Below are positions 31,899 through 43,800 of a stretch of DNA of 64,000 nucleotides, in pieces. Below the pieces are notes generated by a model. It made no database searches. It was not told where the DNA came from and saw only the letters and a list, made by a program, of their open reading frames with translations. The position numbers and the translations under genes were made by a program. Source of the stretch: Tribonema minus (taxonomy: Eukaryota > Sar > Xanthophyceae > Tribonematales > Tribonemataceae). Numbering within the stretch: position 1 is the stretch's first letter; each line of letters opens with the position of its first letter. The stretch spans positions 62,001 through 126,000 of the forward strand of contig JAFCMP010000123.1 in assembly GCA_017506865.1 (NCBI GenBank), in the 5' to 3' direction.

Positions 31899-34800
31899 AT
31901 GACAGACACCAACACAGGTGAGGTTTGTTCACTGCATTCGCCAGCAGCAGCGTGGCGGCGGCAGCGTTTTCACGCGCGCATTCGGCCTCACGTGTTCTCG
32001 TTCATGAAAGTCGGAACACGCATGCAAGATCCACCTAGATCTGCTTGATGTAGCCCTGTTGGTGATGTCGAAGGCCTCTCTACAGTAAAGAGTGTCTTGA
32101 CCATCGAGACTGGCTGCTATCGCTGACTCTTCTGCGCTATAGCTTGTACATCGTCAGCGGTCAGGCCAGGCGTATTCGGCCAAACTCTGCTGCTCCTTGC
32201 AGTTTGCGCGTGCTCGCAGTTGCAGCGTGTGCTGCACATAAGTCTTCGTGTCCCAAGCACCTGAACAGCCTGCTGCGCTCTTTGTCTCGCACATCATGCA
32301 GATATCCCTTCGCCTAGGCCACCGCCAAGGCTGCCTGTCGGCGCCGCACGCGCCCGCAATGCGCGTCCAGGATTCACTCCAGCTTCTTCATCAGTCATCA
32401 GCGGCAGCGTCGGCAGCGACCTCGAAGCTGGCCGTCGCCGCAAGCGCCGAGTTACATCGCTGGCCGAGGCCATCCGCTACAGGGCTAGAGGGCGAATCAT
32501 CGCTCGCACGCGCAGGAAGTCACAGCTCCCCGACGCCGCAGCCAAATCCCCGCGCCCTGCTCCAGACGTGGACGAGCATCTCCTGAGCCTTGAAGCGTAA
32601 GTGCTTTTGCATGGTCCGCCTCACCTGGTGAAACTCGCCCATGTGAGATGCTAACGATGCATTGATTGATCATTGAGGATGTGCATCATCTCGGAAAGGG
32701 CCACACGGGCGATTGCAGACGCATACGATATCTCGAACGTGGCGCACTCACTGCATGCTCGATTGACGCAGCGTTGCATATAGTGATTTACACTGCATGA
32801 CTGCATGCCTCAATAAGCTGAAGAGACACTCCAATCATGTGTTGCAGCGTCTAGTTGGCCAATCACAACACTTTGTCACGAAGCAGTGCATACAGGTCAG
32901 CATTGCCATTGTTTGCCATGCACGTACAGCCATTCCTGACAATTGCGCATGCGCGTGGCATTTCTTCATTTCCGCAGTCCTAGCACTACGCATAGCCCCA
33001 GGCCTCACCAGTGCTTCCGTGGCATTAGCACATGAATGGCGCGCGTGCCGTTGCTCCGACACGCACTCTTGCACTCCCTCGTCCCCTTCCGTTTTCAGCC
33101 TGCAATGTTCTAAACATAAAAAGCATGGCGCGGCCACAACTTCAAACACCAAGAGCATGGCGTGATCACAAGTTCCTGACGTGCCACATTTCTGCACGGC
33201 TAATTGCAATTACATCCCCCCCCCCCCCCCCCCCCCCGCCCCCCCCTGATGCTCGCTGCCACAGCCTCGCAGAGCGCTACGCCGTGAGCCTCGACCCCGC
33301 CGACCCCGCCCGATCCACCGGACTGACGCCCGAAGAAGCCGAGTCACGGCTCAGCGCCGAGGGCCCCAACGCCCTCACCCCCCCCAAGAGCCCCCCCTCG
33401 TCCTTCAATACCTACGGCTTCTGCGAGACCCCCTCACGGCGATCCTGCTGGTAGCCGCGGCGCTGTCGCTCGCGTCGCAGGCGGCCGCCGACGACGGCGA
33501 CAACACACCAGTCTACCTGGGCCTCGTGCTGCTCGCCGTGACGCTCGCCAACACGACGGTGGACTTTGTGCAGGCGCGCAAGATGGCGGCCATGGTGAAG
33601 AGCCTCGCGGCGCTGGCGCCGCCGCGCGCGGTCGCGCTGCGCGGCGGCGCCGCCGCGGAGGTGGGCGCTGCGCAGCTCGCGCGCGGTGATGTCGTTCTGC
33701 TCAAGGCCGGCGACAAGGTCAGTTGAATCTGCACATGTTTATAATGTATACGAATATGTATTCATTAACCTGACAGTACCCCTTCATCTTGGATGCAGCG
33801 CGGTCGTGCTGCGCGGCGGCGCCGCCGCGAAGGTCGACGTCGCGCGGCTCGTGCGTGGCGACGTCATTTTGCTCAAGGCCTGCGACAAGGTGCGCTGATC
33901 AATGATCAGCTGTGCTGAATGACAAACACAAGTGTCCACGTCATGGCGTGCATCCCATGCACTTCAAAGTATGATATGAATGCTCAAAGTGTGTGTTCTG
34001 CGGAGGTTGGCCGTGCAGCTCGCGCGGCGACGTGGTTCTGCTCATGGCTGGCGACAAGGTGAATCGGAAGCATCCATGTTTCTTGGACAAACTAATGTAC
34101 TGTTGACTTCCGCTTGAGGGGCGGAAACCCTATGAAAGAAGCAAAACATACAACTTGTGAAACCATACGTACTTCAAAGTACAAGATTCTGGTCATATTT
34201 GAAGGTCTGGACGTGACGCTGCCGCGGAAGTGGGTGTGGCGCGGTGAACCTCGAGCGCGGGGCGACGTGGCTCAGCTCAAAGCCGGCGACAGGGCGCGCT
34301 CACCGATAATCAGCGTGCATCCCATGCGCTTAAGAGTATGGAACGTATGCTCAAAGTGGGTGTTGTTCTGCGGAGGCGGACGCGGCGCGCCTCGCGCGCG
34401 GTTAACGCATGCTGCTCACGGCCGGCGACAAGGGCGCTGGGTAGTGATTGAAAGTGTTCCGTTGCATGGCGTGCATACCACGCCAAAGTCAGCTGGCCTG
34501 GTATGCTGCGCGGGGGCGGCGTTGCGGTTTAGGGTTAGGGTTAGGGTTAGGGTTGAGATTAGGGTTAGGGGGCGGGCGGCGGACGCCGAGCCACCGACAG
34601 ATTCTGTTGCACGTACCTGAGGTCAGGTAGACCATGTACGTCGAAGTATACATATTTGAGTGGATGTCCGACTTATGCATTGAGATCTTGGCAGCGGCGC
34701 TTCGGTGGAGGTAGACGCGTCGGGCTAGAGCTCCTTCTAACCCTAGCCCTAAGTGCGCGGCGACGCTGCACTGCTTGAGGTCGGGGAGGAGACGAGCGTG

Positions 34801-37800
34801 ATTTCGAATAAGAAGGCAAAAGAAGACAGGCGGCTGCAATGAGAAGCAGGGGCTCAGCAGCGTCGAGCGTTCACCCGCAACGTCGAGCTACGGGATGATA
34901 TCAGGCACACAATGCTGCGCGGCAGCGCTACGTGAACCGGCCTTGCTCGGGTTTAGATTTAGGGTTGGGTTTAAGTACATTGACGCTCTGTTGATTGCGA
35001 AGGTCGGCAACGATGCGAGTGTGAATGTTCAAGCAAGAAGGCGAAATGGCGTCCCTAGTTAGAAGCAGAGGCTCAGCACCCTCAGGCGCGCGTATTGTCA
35101 AGCTACGGGATGACGTCAGGCACACGGCAGCGGTCTCGCTGCCACTGGTCTGAACATCTTACCCCACATGGCTTGGACACTGAGCCTACCAGAGGCAATG
35201 TCACAGTGAACTCACAAAGCGGTGATGCACTCAGGGCGATGCCTGTTTTTAAGCTCAAGGCCTGGCCAGGCAGTTGCCGCAGCCGCGCCAGCACTCAACT
35301 TCAACAGCTTGTCTGCACAGTGCACCCCAGCCCTAACCATAAGCAGCTGCAGAAGCGACAACGTATTATAACCCTTCTCCTAACCCTGACCCTTACCCTG
35401 ACTCCCGCCTTAGACCTGCTGCTCACTCCCTGAGCGCTTTTGTCTAGCGTTTTGCCGGCCATTTCCAGCTCGTGAAAAATCAAGGAATGAGAATGTGCAC
35501 CTAGGTCCATACCTTGAAGTAAGGTTACATGCAACAAGTTTACATGTACATATGGTGCTTCAGCGCTCACTCACAGCACATTTGACCAAGGGTAGTACGC
35601 CACAATACATACGTGTTGTGTCACCATTCATCACCATCTGCCATTGGCGCAGGTGCCCGCCACCATCTGCACCTCATCAAAACGATACATACCTGTGCGT
35701 CACCGCCAATCACCTCCACCATTAACGCAGGTGCCCGCTGACATCCCGCCGACATCCGCCTCATGCCAGCGACGGGTTTTCCGTCACAATGCATACACGG
35801 AACCGAATCAAGAGATCGTAGAGCTCAACTCTAGGCGACAAGGTGTGGATAGCCAACAAATTGAATGCCTTCCACCAATACATGCCTGCGCGTCACCACC
35901 GATCACCATCTGCTACTGATGCGCAGGTTCCCGCAGACATCCGTCTCATCAAAACCACGGGCATGGCCGTAGACAACTCCAACCTGACGGGCGAGGGTGA
36001 CCCGCAGGCCCGCGACATCGCCGCGCACAGCCCAGCCGTTTTGGAAGCCGCAAACCTCTTATTTATGGGCACTACCGTGGTCACGGGAGCGGGTGTGGGC
36101 GTCGTCATTCGGCGCGGCGACGACAGCGTCATCGGCAGGGTGTCCGTGCTGGCTGGCGCTTCCAAGGACGACCTGCAGAGGTGCAAAACTGACTGTAACT
36201 GCCATGTATGCAAGGGGGTTGCCTTCCGAACGTTGTCGTCGAGAGAACTTCCAGGCGCTTGCAGAGGTGCATGGCAATTACATTCAGTTTCATGCAGCAT
36301 GTGATTGACTCGCAACTGGATGTTACGGAATGTAACTGCCACGTACATGAGGCGGGCTGCCTCCAAAACATTGTTGTTGAGAGCTTGCACATGGTGGTTT
36401 GCTGGTGTTGAGCCATCGCCGAACATGCGAAGTCACGCTTGAAGGATGTGATGGCAACCCGTCAATGTAATTTTTTGCCTCGAGGCTGTTTGCTGCACTA
36501 CGGGACATGTAGAGTACTGCAACAAATTTGCTTTGAAGTATGGGTTTCAAGTCGGTGTATGGGCGTGCTTGAAAGAGGATGCAAATACAGAGTTTGGATT
36601 TCTGCTTGGTTGATCCTGTGTCTTGACAGGTACAGTATGGCTCTGCCTCACTGCCGCAGCATCTGGCCACGGAGGTGAATGCCTTCACAAGTGGCCAATT
36701 TGCAAAAATAGCCTCCTGCTTGAAGCGTTCCACTGCACGTATGCCGTTACATGTCACCTAACCATCGTTTGTTGTGGCCGTGTGTTGAGCGCCGCTGCAG
36801 CCCTCTCACCAAGGAGATGAAGGCCATCGTGCTGCTCATGGGGGGCGTCGCCTTCTGCTTCGCGTGCGTGCTCTTCATCATCGGCATGACGCGCGGCTTC
36901 GGCTTCACCACCAGCCTCAGCATCAGCATCGGCGTCTTCGTGGCGTTCGCGCTGACGGGAATGCCTGCAACGGTGAGTTTCAATACCTAACATACACATA
37001 TACACACAGACTTATGTAATATGTACTTCTGAAGTATGTATATAAACAACTGCCTCTCGACAATCACACAGAGTGTCCGCATGACGTGCAGCGTGACCCA
37101 AACCCTAACCTTCACCTAGCCATGAGTGAGCACCGGCATCGGCGGCGCTGTGGCGCCTGCGCTGACGAGTATGCACGCAACGGTGAGTGTGCTACTTCGC
37201 AAGGCATTTCGCTCGAGAAGCATGTAGAGGCTGTACCCATGACGTGCAGCGTGGCCCAAGTGTAGCCCTCGCCTAGCTTTCACCATGGCATCAGCATCGG
37301 CGGCGGCGGTGGTGTTGAAGGTGTGAGTGACTCGCTGCCATCACACAGGGTCGCGACGACCGCTTGAGAAGAGCATGTGCAGAAAGTGTCCTCATGACAT
37401 ACAAGTTCACAAGTCCTCATGACATGCCGCAGGACTCAACTCCAACCCTGACGTAGCTGTAACCATGGCATGGGCCACAGCTTCAGCTTCGCGCCACCAG
37501 CCCAAGCGTCGGCATCGCCGTGTTTGTGGCATTTGCTACAGAAATGCTCATCACAATGGGTGCCCCGGCCGCGCCTTTTTTTCCACCTGAACTCAGGGGC
37601 TACAGAGTTTTGGCACAGGTGCAGTATCGTAGAGGCAGCGTCGAGGCAATGGCAGAGTGGGTCAATAGCACACAGCGTGCTCACTTGCACGTTTGTGCCA
37701 CACATCCGAAAGTGCATGCCACCCCCTTCCTCCTGCCAGTATCAAATTTTTGATGTATACAGAATGCATACATGCCCCCCCCCCCCCGCCCTGCGGGTAT

Positions 37801-40800
37801 TATATTTATGTACATATCATGCAGAGCTACCCCCACCCCCCCACCCACCCCTGCAGGTCACCATGGTGCTGGCTTACGCCTCGCGGCAGCTTTCCAAGCA
37901 CAACTTCCTCGTCACGCACCGTTCAAGTGTCATGCTTATTTATTTACAAAGTATTTATCATGCATTGTATCCCCCCCCCCCCCTCGCCCCCTCCCCCAGG
38001 TCACCATGGTGCTGGCCTACGCTTCGCGCCAGCTCTCCAAGCACAACGTTCTCGATACGCACCGTGCAAGTGTCATACTTATTGATAAATATTTATCATG
38101 CATTTGCCCCCCCCCCCGCGCAGGTCACCATGGTGCTGGCCTACGCCTCGCGGCAGCTCTCCAAGCACAACGTCCTGGTCAAGAACCTGCACGCGATGGA
38201 CACGCTCGGCGCTATTACGCTGCTGTGCTCCGATAAGACGGGCACGCTCACCATGAACGTCATGACGGTGGTGGAGGCGTGGCGCTTCGGGCAGAAACTT
38301 CAAGTTAAAGCTGGTACTGATGCGGCAGCAGCGCTCGTCGACCCCCGCCACGACAGGCTGACGCTCTGCATGGCGCTGTGCAACAGGTGAGGCAATTGGT
38401 GCAGTAGTTTCTTGAAGTTACGCATGAAGTTTGCAGCGATTCCTGGTTCCGCTGGAAGAGTGCTGAGAATTCATCTTGAAGTGCGAACGCGGCGACTCGC
38501 AGGCCTGCATAAGCCAGTACTGCACCTTCAAGGGCACAGTTGACAGCGCCACCATTGCTGTCGTCAGCTTCAGGTTCAATAATTTGTGTTCTGGTGTGTT
38601 GGCTTTGCAGCGCGCAGCACTTGGGTAGCACTGAAGAACATGCTCCCACTACGCTCACTCTGCCCCACTTCGTGCGCAGTGGCGCAAACAGGGGACTGCC
38701 TGTCGCTTATCGCTGCGAGCGTGGCAACAACAATGCCTAACGTCCCTTGCCCCCCGCACATGCAATGAAGTTCTGTTGAGTTTATCCTACGGCAGAAAAC
38801 TTCAAGTTACTGCATTCGCTCCGCCGGCCTCCTCCTCCGCGCCCACAATTCATGTTCTTCTCCCAACTGCCCCCAACTTCAAGCTGTTGAACTCACTCCT
38901 ACCCCCCCCCACCCCCCCGCAGCGCCCACTTTGTGCGCAGCGCCGACAACATGGCGCTCCCCATCACGGAGCGCGCCGCAGTGGGCGACGCCACCGAGAC
39001 TGCGCTGCTGAGGCATGTGGCTGCCGCCAGTGACGTTGAGCAGCTGCGCCGCGACTTCGCGGCAGCGCTCGAGGTGCCCTTCAGCTCCGACCGCAAGTGG
39101 GCCGCGGGGGTGTTCCGCTGCGGCGGCGGGCGGTTCGTCGCCTTTCTGAAGGTGAGCTTGGTACCTCTCAAAGTATGCGCAAGGTCATGGACGTCGTTTG
39201 TGAAGAGCGACTTGGTTATGAGACGGGACGGCAGCCGGTTTGTCGCCTTTTTGAAGGTGATCTATGTATTCACAATGACACAATGCGGTGGCGGGCGCTT
39301 CGTCGCCTTTCTGAAGGTGAGCTTGGTACCTCAACGTATGCGGGAGAATACAAGTGTTCAGGTGAAGACCAACTGTGACCTCGGGAGTTGTTGGAGGCAG
39401 GGTGGCATGGCGGGCGGTTTTTTTGTTTTTTCATTGGGGAGGTTAGGGGTAGGGTCAGGGTTCCTGAAATGCCTCTGCCCGTACGCAAGAAGATGCCACG
39501 TTGCTTGAGAAGAGCGACTCTTCGCTCTGGTTCAGGTCTGGGGCAGGCTCCGCATATTCATGAGCTTCTATTACGCAGATCACACTTGTCGTTCTTCTTG
39601 CCGGCAAACTGCCATGGAGTTGCACTTCATTCATGAAGACTGAAGGAGGCCAGGTATCCTGTGTGCTCCTATATCCTGCACAGCCTACTTCATAGAGAGA
39701 TAGCGCCTCCCGTACAAACCGTGGTTGCTTGGGGACAGGATTAGGGTTTGGGGTTGGGTTGGCAGGCTGTCTCTGGCAGTCATAGAGGGTAGTATGACAT
39801 GGCTACCTCGTACGCGCATTTACAGAAAGAGCACAACAACAAATAAATCGCGGTAAACTTTCCTCGATTGCAAGTGTCCTGTTCACCACCACCCCTTTCA
39901 TCGTCTACCCATGTCAATATCCCCCTTTGTGCTGTCATGGCTGAGCAACACCTGTCGCAGTGCGCCAACCTGAAGTTGGAGTTGCACTTGCGGTTGCTCC
40001 CCCGGTGAATGTGAGGACGGCCTGAAACATGAGCTGTTTGGTATCCCATCTTGAGAATGTGTAAGCAAACTGTGATGCATCGGGTATGCAGGGTGTCATC
40101 GTGCACAAACCTCAAGTTGTACTTGCGCTTGCTGCCTTGCAGGGTGCACCTGAGCGCGTGATCCGGCGCTGCGCGGAATACTACAAGCACGGCGCGGACG
40201 GCTCCGCTGAGCGCTGCCCCATGGATGACGAGCTGAGCGCTGCTTTCCAGGTACTCATTCAGCGCAAAAGCGAGTCAAGTCGAGTCGAGTCATGTGTTTA
40301 AGCCCTGTACTTCATCGATGAGTTGAGCGCTGCTTTCCAGGTGCTCACTCACTGCGAAAGCGTGTCATGCGAGTCGAGTTGAGCCATGTCTCACTGCAAA
40401 AGCGAGCCCTGTGAATTACTTGTGTGCAAGCTCTGTACTTCATCGACGAGTTGAGCGCTGCTTTTTAGGTACTCACTCGCTGCAAATGCGAGTCATGCGA
40501 CGTTGAGTCACTTGCGTGTAAGCCACTTACTGCAGAAGGGAGTCATGCGAGTCACTCAAATACAAGCTCTGTGCTTCATCTGCGCTTCCATCAGACGAAA
40601 GCTGCATTTCAGGTGATTTAGCCGAATTCTTGCTGAGGGCCCAGCTGAGCAATGCCACGGCTGCTATCAGATTCTCCAGAGTCGACTTGCATGTATTGTT
40701 TGTGGGACAACTTGAACCCTGCTCGATTCGAGTTGATGATCAGTTCAAAATGCCATGCTATGGTCAAATGGCATTATTTAGGTGATCGTTCAGGTTCTGT

Positions 40801-43800
40801 TAGTGTTTCATCAGGAGGGCTACGCATGATCATCTGTGCTCCTCTGCTCCAGCACAACAACTCAACAGTTGAAGTTTCTGCAGTCATTTGGGTAGTCTGC
40901 TGTGCGCTGGTGCCAGCTGGGGCTCGTCGAGCACTGCTACCGTACAATTCATGGTTCATGTGCGTGTATGCGTTCATTAATGTATACGTTCATGCACATG
41001 AACGTTAATGTACATCCACGCATACGTTCATGTACATACTCGCGACTGACAACCTGATGATGTTGCGGAACATTCAACGAGGCCAATAGAGAAGGCAGCG
41101 CGCCATTGCAGTGTTTACATGCTCCGGAAGGTACTTTGCTGCAGTCTGTAATGTCAGTTGCCATGAACCTCACCCCTAATTCTAGCCCTAACCCTACATT
41201 CACAACCAAGAATCTGATGAAACTGCGGCGCAGGCAACATATGAGAGGATGGCCGGCAAGGGGCAACGCGTCATTGCGTGCGCCACGCTGGACCTGGATC
41301 CGGCCCAGTACCCGGAGAGTACGCGCTTTGACGAAGATACCTACCCCTTTGAAGACATGGTGTTCCTGGGGCTGGTTGCGCTGCAGGACCCCCCTAAGCC
41401 AGGTATGCCAACTTCAAGTGCAAGTTCAAGCATGGTTCATGTGCTGTTGCTGTTGTTGTGGGTGACGATCACACAAGGTGGACCTGCATCAGCGCACTAC
41501 CGGAGAGTGCAGTTGAATACAGTACAGGAAGTATATAGTGCAGTACAGGGCAGTACAGGGCAGTACAGTACAGTTCAGTACAATACGGTTCAGTACAGTG
41601 TCACGCGACACGCACAACCTGCATCCGCGCGCACTTACTTACGCTCTTAACACGTGACATAGGCAAATACTGCACTCAGTACAACAACAGCAACACTGGT
41701 CCCTGTTCAGACCAACTGCGCATGTAATAGAAGCACACCTGGACGGTGTATGTAGCTGCAGGTCAGTGAAAACTTTCCGAATGCGCGCATGCCATCCGTC
41801 TTGAGAGCGCTGCCGCGCGCCACACATGTGAGCAGGACTATGAACCCTCTGAAGGTTCTGAGGTGACCAAGTCCTTGCCGCTGCATGTCGCCGCAGCGCC
41901 ATTTACCCTTCCGGCGAGTATGTGCCTGTGTGTCACGCACGGCAGGAGACGCCGTGCGCGTTGACGCAATGTACTGAGTCACAAAGTTTGTGTGACGTTC
42001 GGCATGCACTGCGTGCGCGAGGGTTCGGGTTAGGGGCAGGGTTAGCAATTAGGGTTAGGGTAAGAAGTAGGGTTAGCTTTTCAGGGTTAGGGTTAGGCGC
42101 ATGCACTGCGTGTCGCCCGGGCAGTTCACAAACCTGACCAAGTCGCTCTGCTGATCGCTCTGTGTGATTAGACACGGCTGGCCACTGCGCAGGAGCCTTT
42201 TACTGCGGTGGATACACTGCACAGGCTGCACGCAGGCAAGTAACCGTCTTGAAGTTGCCTCTTGCAACTTTCGCGTTGAAGTTTCTGGGGGGTCCTAGAT
42301 CCAGAGTGACATCAGTTCCACCTTTGAGCTTGTCCTCTCACTAAGTCTCAGTCAGATCTTGGCACCAGGCAGAGCTGCAGGCATCATTCAAGACTCGCAC
42401 TTCTATATGACATTCCCAGGTAGGAGATGATGACGTCATGCATCGCTTCGTGAAGAGTCTGAAGAGTGACGGCTGCTGACTCAAGCGTCACAGTTATGCC
42501 CAGCAGCACCTCGCCAGTGACATGTGGCACGCTGCAGGGTGCCAGAGCGCCTGCAGAGCACAGCTTCGAGTTCCAGATCTTGTGGTTGATGCCTTTGCGT
42601 AGCATCCCATGGGTGTGCTGCGCCTGACCGTAACCCTATCTCTGCCTCTAACCCCACCCGTCACCGTCGCTCTTCGGCGACCAAGTGTCAGGCCTCAGCT
42701 GGCGGTTCACATCTGCTGCCAGTGGAGGCACTACTGGCAGGCGCACGGAAATGCAGCCTTTGACATGGTCAGAATTGCTAAACCTACCTTTTGCTCTTGA
42801 CCGCCACCCTCGCTGAGACGCCATGCGTCTGAGAGCGGTGCTGCTGCTGTTGCCATGCGCAACAGGAACATGGAGTCAGTGCAGCTATAGTGAATGGTGT
42901 TGATGTGCTCAACGATAACATAATGACACTCACTCACGCTGCGCGTTCAGCTCATAGCAGACGCGCTGCCCGCTTCATATGCTCGACAGAACTTCAATTG
43001 AGTCACAGTTGACAACCTGAACTGAGCCATGTTCGTGTTGTAGTGTGTGGAGTAATTCTCATTAGCATTCTCGGATTCCTTCGTTGATGCCTATGCTACC
43101 GCAGGCGTAACGCAGGCCATCGACGAGTGCAACACGGCTGGTATTCAGGTCATGATGATCACTGGAGATCACCCGCTTACCGCCGAGGCCATCGCCCGCG
43201 AGGTGCGTGTTGCATTTTTTTTCAAAATCTGTAGGACAGTGGTACGAGCTCGCGCTTGCATGCTGTTGCGTTTTAACCGTTGCGCAAGTGCACCTGCGGA
43301 GCGCCATATTCAGGCCATGATGATCACCGGGGACCACCCGCTCACCGCCGAGGCCATTGCCCGCGAGGTGCGCATTGTTGTTGTGCACAACCATTATCCA
43401 AACGGATTTATTATGAGCTCGCACTGGTCTGTCAATGCTTTTCATGCCAGTGTGCAAGTGCAAGCGCGCAGGTGCCACTAGTGTGCCCTGTGCTTTGTCG
43501 AATCGTCTTTGGGTTGCATCACGCACCCTGGTCTGTAAACTAAAGTAACACAAATGATGCATACTCTCATGCCCGATTCGTACTGTTGCAGGTACTGTAC
43601 TTCTTTATAGTGACCATCTATGCGTAGACGAGGATGTCATGCATACATGCCAGATGCAAGTGTGGCGTCTGGTGCGTCTGGTGCTCGCTCGCCAACACCG
43701 AGTCCATCACCCTGCAGGCACGTCACCACTCTCAAACTCAACTTCAACCTGATCAGGGAGGGCATGGAGTTGGCACTGCTGTGTCAACGAACCTCAACAA

